DNA from: Bacillota bacterium
GTDB lineage: Bacteria; Bacillota; Bacilli; Lactobacillales; Streptococcaceae
Reading direction: 5' to 3'
Length of the DNA stretch: 10,825 nt
Assembly (NCBI GenBank): GCA_021781855.1
Contig: JAJXWC010000067.1
Span: 1-10,825, forward strand
Below the pieces are notes generated by a model. That model was not told the DNA's origin and did no database searches. It saw nothing but the letters and a program-made list of their open reading frames with translations. This document shows positions 1-5,413 of the stretch, in pieces (position 1 is the stretch's first letter; each line of letters begins with the position of its first letter). Made by a program: the position numbers and the translations under genes.

Positions 1-645
1 TGCGTGTTGCGCTCGCCATTCGTTTCGGTCAACCGCTCCAGCAGCGATACACTCGGCGTAAGAGCCATTTTTCCGGTCAATGAGCACGGTCAGCTCGATA
101 GTCTGGTCAATCGCAGGAAGTTGAGCAATATTTTCCTTGACGACCGAAAAACCAACACCGCCACCTTTCATGAGCTGGTCGAAAAGAAAGGAAAAAGGCA
201 TAGAGACAGCGAGTTGTTCCTTCGTCAGATAGGTAGGTAGGATATGACTTTTACCGTATTTTTGTGGGCGGATGGCGACAAACCAGCAGTTATTGAGTGC
301 ATCACCGTTACGTTTTTGGTAGTCGGTTCCGGAAATCCAGAGGTTGCGCCCTGAGGGTGTTGCGGAGAGACTGTAAATGACCTTGAAAAGCTGTTCGGCT
401 TCCTCACTCAGCGCACGTAAAACTTCGGGGGAAATGTGGTCCGCTTGCAGACGTGGGTCGAGGTTGATGTTGCCTTCAACGACACGCTTGATGGTCTCAT
501 GCCAGTTCTCGGTGCGATTTTCTCGGTCAATCCAACGGGCGTAAGTCCGTTTGTAAGTGACCCAGCCTAGCTCGCCCCAGTGCGGGGTAATGGTTGCAGT
601 GCAATTTTTGACGAATTCGTCGGAGAGAATAATTTCAGTTGCCAT
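1..645 (-). CDS. nrdJ: Adenosylcobalamin-dependent (class II) ribonucleoside-triphosphate reductase, N-terminal part
   Basis: Reads leftward from ATG at 645-643 and runs open off the window edge, giving the first 215 residues of a protein usually about 740 long. The enzyme reduces ribonucleoside triphosphates to deoxyribonucleotides using adenosylcobalamin to make the thiyl radical. From memory the fragment aligns along its whole length with Lactobacillus leichmannii RTPR: PHWGELGWVTYKRTYARW (21-38), VVEGNINLDPRLQ (55-67), ATPSGRNLWISGTDYQ (95-110), NNCWFVAIRPQKYG (118-131) and SMPFSFLFDQLMKGGGVGFS (148-167). C120 corresponds to the reducible active-site cysteine C119 of that enzyme. The radical cysteine and the C-terminal redox pair lie outside the window. 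A ribosome binding site (AGGAG, minus strand, 657-653) sits 7 bases before the start. The gene is divergent from the sulfur operon and appears NrdR-controlled. GC is higher than in the rest of the window. Family assignment is very secure; the genomic 3' part cannot be judged. Confidence 0.95.
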   Translation of the reverse strand, partial: MATEIILSDEFVKNCTATITPHWGELGWVTYKRTYARWIDRENRTENWHETIKRVVEGNINLDPRLQADHISPEVLRALSEEAEQLFKVIYSLSATPSGRNLWISGTDYQKRNGDALNNCWFVAIRPQKYGKSHILPTYLTKEQLAVSMPFSFLFDQLMKGGGVGFSVVKENIAQLPAIDQTIELTVLIDRKNGSYAECIAAGAVDRNEWRAQHA

Positions 646-659
646 TTTATTGCTCCTAA

Positions 660-675
660 ATACTATATATTGTGT
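660..675. promoter_or_regulatory. NrdR box 1 (nrdJ)
   Basis: The core CTATATATTG (663-672) fits every position of the NrdR-box core CwAtATaTwG, followed by TGT. It lies downstream of the nrdJ -10 element, over the expected transcription start. NrdR is the ATP/dATP-sensing repressor of ribonucleotide reductase genes and binds pairs of such boxes. Confidence 0.85.
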
Positions 676-680
676 ATAAA

Positions 681-709
681 ATAATATCACAGCACAATAT
701 ATAGTTCAA
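681..709 (-). promoter_or_regulatory. nrdJ promoter
   Basis: On the minus strand, TTGAAC (709-704) and TATTAT (686-681) are separated by exactly 17 bases. The predicted transcript starts around 674, leaving a short leader before the ATG at 645. Both NrdR boxes overlap this promoter: one fills the spacer, the other covers the start region. Confidence 0.65.
692..707. promoter_or_regulatory. NrdR box 2 (nrdJ)
   Basis: The core CAATATATAG (695-704) also fits the NrdR consensus at every position. Core-to-core distance to the first box is 32 bp, about three helical turns, which is the usual spacing for paired NrdR boxes. It occupies the -35/-10 spacer of nrdJ, so binding should block RNA polymerase. 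Confidence 0.85.
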
Positions 710-787
710 GTGTCAAAAGCGATTTCACGAAAAAAATACAAAAATGAAGCAAAAGCGAAACAAGTCGAAAAAAGTTAAGCAAAAAAC

Positions 788-816
788 TTGCAATATACCC
801 TACTAGGGTATATAAT
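788..816 (+). promoter_or_regulatory. Promoter of the sulfur (cst-like) operon
   Basis: TTGCAA (788-793) and a consensus TATAAT (811-816) are spaced by 17 bases, an almost ideal vegetative promoter. The transcript would start near 823 and have a leader of about 25 bases before the first rhodanese. The repressor palindrome is inside this promoter. Confidence 0.85.
793..813. promoter_or_regulatory. CstR/CsoR-type operator palindrome
   Basis: A perfect 21-bp palindrome with a single central C at 803; its arms are ATATACCCTA (793-802) and TAGGGTATAT (804-813). The ATACCC...GGGTAT core is the known operator form of CsoR-family repressors, including CstR. It fills the spacer between the -35 and -10 elements and overlaps the edge of each, so repressor and polymerase cannot bind together. 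The cognate repressor is encoded as the last gene of the same operon, which predicts autoregulation. Confidence 0.85.
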
Positions 817-846
817 GAATTCATCAAATAAATGTTGGAGATAAAA

Positions 847-1140
847 ATGAATTCAGTTACGATGCAAGAATTGATTGAAGCGATGAAAGATGATGCTGTC
901 ATCGTCGATGTCCGTGAGGACTATGAATACGCTGCGGGACATGTGCCGACAGCAACGAATATTCCTTTGAGCGAGCTAGAGATGCGCTTTGGCGAGATTG
1001 AGAACGGTACTTACATCATCTGCCAGTCGGGAGGACGTTCGGCACGTGCTTGTCAATTTTTGATGGCGCAAGGCTTAGATGTGATTAATGTGCTCGGTGG
1101 GACATTGGCTTGGGACGGTTGTTTGGTGACGGAGGGCTGA
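847..1140 (+). CDS. Single-domain rhodanese (sulfurtransferase) 1
   Basis: A 97-residue cytoplasmic rhodanese-like protein. Rhodaneses carry sulfane sulfur as a persulfide on an active-site cysteine. Here the loop CQSGGRS (59-65) supplies catalytic C59, following the strand TYIIC. Upstream are the family hallmarks VIVDVRE (18-24), GHVPTATNIPLSE (31-43) and the C-terminal NVLGGTLAW (81-89). Length is typical for a stand-alone domain. I chose ATG 847 rather than the in-frame ATG at 832 because GGAG at 837-840 is 6 bases before 847 and would lie inside the coding region otherwise. First gene of the CstR-controlled operon; its stop is one base before the next start. Likely role: persulfide transfer or trapping together with the CoA-persulfide reductase. 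Physiological sulfur donor and acceptor are not evident. Confidence 0.92.
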   Translation: MNSVTMQELIEAMKDDAVIVDVREDYEYAAGHVPTATNIPLSELEMRFGEIENGTYIICQSGGRSARACQFLMAQGLDVINVLGGTLAWDGCLVTEG

Positions 1141-1141
1141 A

Positions 1142-1447
1142 ATGTTCGGATTTTCTAAAGTAGCATCAATCACGACAGACGAGCTGATGGAAAAGTTGGA
1201 ACAGCCCATTAAGCTGTTGGATGTGCGCGAAGTAGATGAATACCGTGCAGGGCATATTAAAGCTGCACGTAATGTACCCCTGAGTGGTATTTCGAGTTTT
1301 TCAGCCCCAAAAACAGGTACGTTTTACGTGATTTGTCAGTCGGGCATGCGTTCCAAACGTGCCTGTAAAATCCTTACGCAGGCAGGCTTTGACGTGGTTA
1401 ATGTCGCAGGTGGCATGTCCGCCTGGTGCGGAAAAGTGGTGAAGTAA
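1142..1447 (+). CDS. Single-domain rhodanese (sulfurtransferase) 2
   Basis: A 101-residue second rhodanese, clearly a paralogue of its upstream neighbour. It shows LLDVREVDEYRAGHIKAARNVPLS (25-48), the active-site loop CQSGMRS with C65 (65-71), and NVAGGMSAWCGK (87-98). An extra cysteine, C96, near the C-terminus also occurs in the neighbour (C92) and might take part in persulfide relay or a disulfide; that is inference. The start is supported by GGAGGG at 1131-1136, 5 bases before ATG 1142; the upstream stop ends at 1140, so the two are probably translated as a coupled pair. Expected to act in the cytoplasm on the same sulfane-sulfur pool. There is no signal peptide. Confidence 0.92.
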   Translation: MFGFSKVASITTDELMEKLEQPIKLLDVREVDEYRAGHIKAARNVPLSGISSFSAPKTGTFYVICQSGMRSKRACKILTQAGFDVVNVAGGMSAWCGKVVK

Positions 1448-1489
1448 AATGCGGGATTTGAAAAATGCTTGTGAGTTGGCAGTGTGAGT

Positions 1490-1520
1490 TGCTGTAAGAC
1501 AAGTACGCTTGTCGCCAGCA
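1490..1520 (+). other. Intra-operonic stem-loop
   Basis: Between the second rhodanese and the reductase, TGCTG (1490-1494) pairs with CAGCA (1516-1520), and inside it GACAAG (1498-1503) pairs with CTTGTC (1508-1513) around a 4-base loop. No T-run follows, so it is not a typical terminator. It may protect or process the mRNA and set different expression for the genes on each side. The whole 132-base gap holds no supported gene. Confidence 0.4.
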
Positions 1521-1579
1521 GTTTAGAAATGGAGTTCGCTTTCCTTAGCGGATGAGAGATAGAAAAAACGGAGAAAAAC

Positions 1580-3259
1580 ATGGCTAAAAAGTATGTGATT
1601 ATCGGTGGTGTGGCTGGTGGTATGAGTGCGGCAACACGTTTGCGCAGGCTTCAAGAAGATGCTGAAATCATTGTATTTGAGCGCGGTCCGCATGTTTCGT
1701 TTGCGAATTGTGGGCTGCCTTATTACATTTCAGGTGAAATTGCGGAGCGACGGCAGTTGATTGTTCAGTCGTCAGCGGCTCTACAGCAGCGTTTTAGGCT
1801 TGATGTCCGGGAAAACTCGGAAGTGGTAAAAATTGACCCCATAAGTAAGATGGTGACAGTCAAATCGGTCAATCAGATTTATATGGAAAATTATGATGCT
1901 CTTATTCTTTCACCAGGAGCCAAACCTTTTGTACCGCATTTATCAGGGCTTTCAGAAGCGACAAATGTGTTCACTTTGCGTAATATTCCTGATGTGGATA
2001 AAATTACAACTTTTATTGATGAGGTAAAACCTCAGTCGGCTCTTATTATTGGTGCGGGTTTTATCGGTTTGGAAATGGCTGAGAATTTGAAAAAACGTGG
2101 TTTGGCAGTTACGATTGTTGAAAAAGCGGCGCATGTTTTGCCTACGATTGATGAAGAAATGGCTGCTTATGTGCAAAAAGAACTGGAAACGCATGATATA
2201 AAGGTTTTGACAAGTTTGTCAGCAACAGAATTTCGTGAAAGTGGTCGTCAAATTGTTCTTGAAAATGGAGATGTTTTGGCAGCAGATTTGATAATTTTGT
2301 CTGTCGGAGTGCAACCTGAAAGCAGTTTGGCGGCTAGTGCTGGCATTGAGCTTGGTTTACGTGGTGGTATTTTGGTTGATGAAAATTATGAAACATCAAT
2401 GAAAGATATTTATGCGGTCGGAGATGCGATTGTTGTAAAAAATCAGCTCACGCAGACAGATATACTGATTTCCTTAGCAAGTCCAGCGAATCGCCAAGGA
2501 CGGCAAGTAGCTGACGTTTTATCGGGTTTGCCTGTGAAAAATCGTGGCTCGATTGGTACAGCGATTGTCAGAGTCTTTGAGCAAACGGTGGCAAGCACAG
2601 GTTTGTCGGAAAAACAAGTCCGTCAGGCGAAATTACCGCATAAAATTGTGCATATTGTAGCAAATCAACATGCAGGCTATTTTCCTGGAGCAACGTCAAT
2701 TGTACTGAAACTGATTTTCAACGCTGAAACGGGTGGGATTTATGGTGCACAAGCCGTTGGAAAAAATGGTGTGGATAAGCGGATTGACGTACTGGCAACG
2801 GCAATCAAGGGTGGGTTGACGATTTTCGATTTACAAGAATTGGAATTGACCTATGCACCGCCTTTTGGCTCGGCAAAAGACCCAGTCAATATGTTGGGCT
2901 ATGCGGCTTCAAACCTTGCATTAGGCCTGTCAGATAATATTCAATGGCACGAACTTTCTGACGAACTTGTCAAAGGTAAGATTTTGCTTGATGTGCGAAA
3001 TCCAAGTGAAATTGCTAAGGGTGGCTTCAAAAATAGTCTTTCAATCCCACTTGACGAACTTCGAGAACATTTGCACGAGCTTGATAAAAATCAATTTTAT
3101 ATCGTGAGTTGCCAGTCTGGACTGCGTTCTTACAATGCAGAACGAATTTTAAGGCAGCATGGTTTTTCAGTGCAAAATCTTGATGGTGCCTATGGACTCT
3201 ACAGTATGGTAAGTTCTGCGCTTTTGGAGGAAAAATGGAAAACTACGATGATAAAATGA
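1580..3259 (+). CDS. cdr: CoA-disulfide / CoA-persulfide reductase fused to a C-terminal rhodanese
   Basis: A 559-residue flavoprotein of the pyridine nucleotide-disulfide reductase class. These enzymes use FAD and NAD(P)H to reduce CoA disulfide or CoA persulfide, releasing sulfide. Visible parts: the N-terminal FAD motif IIGGVAGG (7-14), single active-site cysteine in SFANCGLPYYI (C44), the NAD(P)H motif GAGFIG (158-163), the second FAD motif IYAVGDA (277-283), a dimerisation domain ending in LTYAPPFGSAKDPVNMLGY, then a rhodanese domain from about 462 with loop CQSGLRS and C511. The length and two-cysteine layout match the CoADR-RHD subgroup rather than the roughly 440-residue single-domain form. 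GGAG (1570-1573) is 6 bases before the ATG. It overlaps cstR by 25 bases. Substrate preference for persulfide over disulfide is inferred from the fusion and the CstR context. Confidence 0.93.
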   Translation: MAKKYVIIGGVAGGMSAATRLRRLQEDAEIIVFERGPHVSFANCGLPYYISGEIAERRQLIVQSSAALQQRFRLDVRENSEVVKIDPISKMVTVKSVNQIYMENYDALILSPGAKPFVPHLSGLSEATNVFTLRNIPDVDKITTFIDEVKPQSALIIGAGFIGLEMAENLKKRGLAVTIVEKAAHVLPTIDEEMAAYVQKELETHDIKVLTSLSATEFRESGRQIVLENGDVLAADLIILSVGVQPESSLAASAGIELGLRGGILVDENYETSMKDIYAVGDAIVVKNQLTQTDILISLASPANRQGRQVADVLSGLPVKNRGSIGTAIVRVFEQTVASTGLSEKQVRQAKLPHKIVHIVANQHAGYFPGATSIVLKLIFNAETGGIYGAQAVGKNGVDKRIDVLATAIKGGLTIFDLQELELTYAPPFGSAKDPVNMLGYAASNLALGLSDNIQWHELSDELVKGKILLDVRNPSEIAKGGFKNSLSIPLDELREHLHELDKNQFYIVSCQSGLRSYNAERILRQHGFSVQNLDGAYGLYSMVSSALLEEKWKTTMIK

Positions 3260-3486
3260 AAAATCGGCTTAAACGGGCAACAGGTCAGCTTCAAGGAGTT
3301 CTGCGAATGATGGAAGCAGAGCAAGAATGTCCTGACGTGATTACTCAGCTCTCTGCCGCTCGCTCAAGTATTGATAAATTGATTGGGATTATTGTTGCTG
3401 AAAATTTGAAACATTGCCTGATTGATGATAGCGATGATAAGGAAGAAAAAATTGACCGTGCGATTAAGATGATTGTACAAAAATAG
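3235..3486 (+). CDS. cstR: CstR, persulfide-sensing CsoR-family repressor
   Basis: An 83-residue all-helical CsoR/RcnR-family DNA-binding protein. The family signature NRLKRATGQLQGVLRMME (10-27) is plain. The sensing residues are C32 (EQECPDV) and C61 (AENLKHC). In copper-sensing CsoR the position four residues before the second cysteine is histidine; here it is N57, exactly as I recall for Staphylococcus aureus CstR (ENL..C). Loss of that ligand argues against copper sensing and for formation of di- or trisulfide links between C32 and C61 when persulfides rise. ATG 3235 is chosen because GGAGG (3226-3230) is 4 bases upstream; a later ATG at 3256 would also leave the core intact. It overlaps the reductase gene by 25 bases and is last in the operon it presumably represses through the palindrome at 793-813. 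Confidence 0.92.
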   Translation: MENYDDKMKNRLKRATGQLQGVLRMMEAEQECPDVITQLSAARSSIDKLIGIIVAENLKHCLIDDSDDKEEKIDRAIKMIVQK

Positions 3487-3495
3487 AGTGTGATG

Positions 3496-3530
3496 AAAAT
3501 CTGTCAAAATGAGACAGATTTTTCTCTTTT
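3496..3530 (+). terminator. Terminator of the sulfur operon
   Basis: AAAATCTGTC (3496-3505) pairs perfectly with GACAGATTTT (3513-3522) around a 7-base loop and is followed by a T-rich tail to 3530. It sits 10 bases after the cstR stop. Confidence 0.85.
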
Positions 3531-3550
3531 CAGAAAAAATCAGGAAAAAG

Positions 3551-3559
3551 TGCTATAAT
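3551..3559 (+). promoter_or_regulatory. Extended -10 promoter of the ABC exporter operon
   Basis: TG-C-TATAAT (3551-3559) is a perfect extended -10 element. No good -35 hexamer lies at 17 bases; the nearest, TTCAGA (3529-3534), is 19 away. The transcript would start near 3566, giving a leader of about 75 bases before the ATG at 3641. Confidence 0.7.
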
Positions 3560-3591
3560 ATTTTCAGTTGAACTAATGGTGTTAATAAAAA

Positions 3592-3608
3592 AACTATCAA
3601 ACATAGTT
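3592..3608. promoter_or_regulatory. Operator-like inverted repeat in the exporter leader
   Basis: AACTAT and ATAGTT form perfect 6-base arms around CAAAC. A second nested pair, GAACTA (3570-3575) with TAGTTC (3604-3609), shares the right-hand arm. The position, about 25-45 bases after the predicted transcription start, suits a repressor roadblock or an RNA hairpin. The binding protein is unknown; the TetR-family product of the neighbouring gene is one candidate. Confidence 0.35.
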
Positions 3609-3640
3609 CGAAACTTAATTTTAAGAAAATAGGAAAAAAT

Positions 3641-5413
3641 ATGTTAAACATTGGACGTCGCTATTTGCAGGCTTGGCCTGTATTTCTAGCGCTTTTATTC
3701 TTGGTCATTCAAGTGATTACCAACCTTTGGTTGCCGACGATTACCGCCGATATTATCAACAAAGGAATTGCCCAAAAAGATATGGGCTATATCTGGACAA
3801 TGGGTGCTGTAATGCTTGCAGTTGCGCTTGCTAGCTGGATTTCTGCAATAATTAATGTTTATTATGCTTCCAAGCAATCTCAGCTTCTGGGACGCAATTT
3901 GCGTCATGATGTTTTCAAAAAAGTCATGTTTATGGACGATGCTGCATTTCATGATTTTGGTGACTCGACTTTGATTACCCGCACAACTAATGATGTAACA
4001 CAGCTTCAAAATGTCTTTCAAACAATGCTGCGTATGATGCTAATGGCACCAATGATGTTGATTGGTTCGATTTTTATGGCTTGGAATCTGTCGCATAGTT
4101 TGATGCTTGTTTTTGCTGTCAGTCTGCCGCTTTTGACCTTGGCGGTTGTAATTAATATGGGAATTGCAATGCCACGTTTTCGCTCAATGCAAGGGCTTGT
4201 GGATAGAATTAATCTTGTTTTCCAACAAGGATTGACAGGTGTACGTGTGATTCGTGCCTTTAATCGTGATGATTATGAGGTTAAAAAATTTGATAAGGCA
4301 AATCGTGATTTGACCCATACGAGCCGGGTGGTTTTGACGACAGTTGCCATGCTGATGCCAATCATGACTGTAATTTTATCGTTCACAAACGTTGCGATTG
4401 TCTGGTTTGGTGCAAAACTCATCGGGAATTCGGCGATGGGAATGGGAAATCTGGTTGCATTTTTGACTTATGCCAGCCAAATTCTGATGAGCTTTATGCA
4501 GCTTTCTGCTGTTGCAGTTATGGTGCCACGCGCACAAGTTTCGGCAATCCGTGTCCGTGAGGTGCTGGAACGTGAAGATAAGGTACTTGACCCAGAAGTT
4601 TTTGGACAGACGGACAAATCTGAAATTTCTCTTGAATTTGACCATGCTAGCTTCAAATTTGACGAAGCTGAACGTAATGCTTTATCCAATCTTACTGCTA
4701 CTGTAAAAACGGGTCAAACTCTTGCCGTTATTGGTGGTACAGGCTCAGGAAAATCAACTTTAATTAATCTGGTTGCGCGCCTGATGGATGTTACTGAAGG
4801 CAGCATCAAGCTCTCTGGTGTAGATATCCGTCAAATGCCGCAGCAAGAACTTCATGACAAAATCGCAATCACACAGCAAAAAGCCGTTCTTTTTTCTGGT
4901 ACGGTTCGCTCAAATCTGGACTTTGGCAAACCAGATGCCACAGATGAAGAAATGTGGGAAGCTCTGAAAATTGCGCAAGCAGCAGATTTTGTCCGTGAGC
5001 AAGGTGGTCTTGATATGGAAGTTGAGCAAAATGGGGCAAATTTCTCAGGTGGTCAAAGACAACGGCTTTCGATTGCGCGTACCCTTATTAAGCCTGCCAG
5101 CTGCTACCTTTTTGACGACAGTTTTTCTGCACTTGATTTTGCAACGGATGCTAAGTTGCGTCATGCCATCAATAGTTCTGAAAAACATAAAGACAAAATC
5201 AAAATCATCGTTGCTCAACGAATTGCAACCGTTATGAACGCTGACCAGATTCTCGTACTCGAAAACGGTCAAACCGTGGGATTGGGCAGACATGAGCTGC
5301 TCGCAAAAAACTGTCCGCAATATCAGGAAATCATGCGCAGCCAGCTTTCTGACAAGGATTTGCGTGAAATGGGCGTCGAGTTAAAATCACTCAAAGGAGG
5401 TGACAGCTTATGA
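3641..5413 (+). CDS. Heterodimeric multidrug ABC exporter subunit with degenerate ATP site (LmrC/EfrC-like)
   Basis: A 590-residue half-transporter: a six-helix membrane domain (about 1-310) followed by a nucleotide-binding domain (about 330-575). Motifs: Walker A GGTGSGKST (365-373), Q-loop ITQQKAVLFSG, signature FSGGQ (468-472), Walker B CYLFDDS with D493 where the catalytic glutamate normally stands, and switch position Q526 (VAQR) instead of histidine. A non-catalytic Walker B and switch with an intact signature is the hallmark of the degenerate partner in heterodimeric exporters such as LmrC, EfrC, BmrC and TM287. ATG 3641 has a modest AGGAA at 3631-3635. The gene overlaps the next by 4 bases (ATGA), with that gene's ribosome binding site inside its last codons. 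Substrate is unknown; drug or toxic lipid-like compounds are typical. No LmrR-type PadR gene lies next to it. Confidence 0.92.
   Translation: MLNIGRRYLQAWPVFLALLFLVIQVITNLWLPTITADIINKGIAQKDMGYIWTMGAVMLAVALASWISAIINVYYASKQSQLLGRNLRHDVFKKVMFMDDAAFHDFGDSTLITRTTNDVTQLQNVFQTMLRMMLMAPMMLIGSIFMAWNLSHSLMLVFAVSLPLLTLAVVINMGIAMPRFRSMQGLVDRINLVFQQGLTGVRVIRAFNRDDYEVKKFDKANRDLTHTSRVVLTTVAMLMPIMTVILSFTNVAIVWFGAKLIGNSAMGMGNLVAFLTYASQILMSFMQLSAVAVMVPRAQVSAIRVREVLEREDKVLDPEVFGQTDKSEISLEFDHASFKFDEAERNALSNLTATVKTGQTLAVIGGTGSGKSTLINLVARLMDVTEGSIKLSGVDIRQMPQQELHDKIAITQQKAVLFSGTVRSNLDFGKPDATDEEMWEALKIAQAADFVREQGGLDMEVEQNGANFSGGQRQRLSIARTLIKPASCYLFDDSFSALDFATDAKLRHAINSSEKHKDKIKIIVAQRIATVMNADQILVLENGQTVGLGRHELLAKNCPQYQEIMRSQLSDKDLREMGVELKSLKGGDSL

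Noticed and set aside
4..240. 78-codon plus-strand frame at the left edge
   Set aside because: It is opposite nrdJ, whose minus-strand product matches the class II reductase along its full visible length.
832..846. Upstream in-frame ATG giving five extra residues on the first rhodanese
   Set aside because: The GGAG ribosome binding site (837-840) lies within those codons and is well placed for ATG 847; the added residues have no family counterpart.
646..846. Cobalamin riboswitch in front of the B12-dependent reductase
   Set aside because: The leader between the predicted start and the ATG is only about 30 bases, far too short, and no B12-box sequence is present.
3235..3486. Copper-responsive CsoR
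   Set aside because: The histidine ligand is replaced by N57 and no copper transporter or chaperone gene is nearby; the context is persulfide metabolism.
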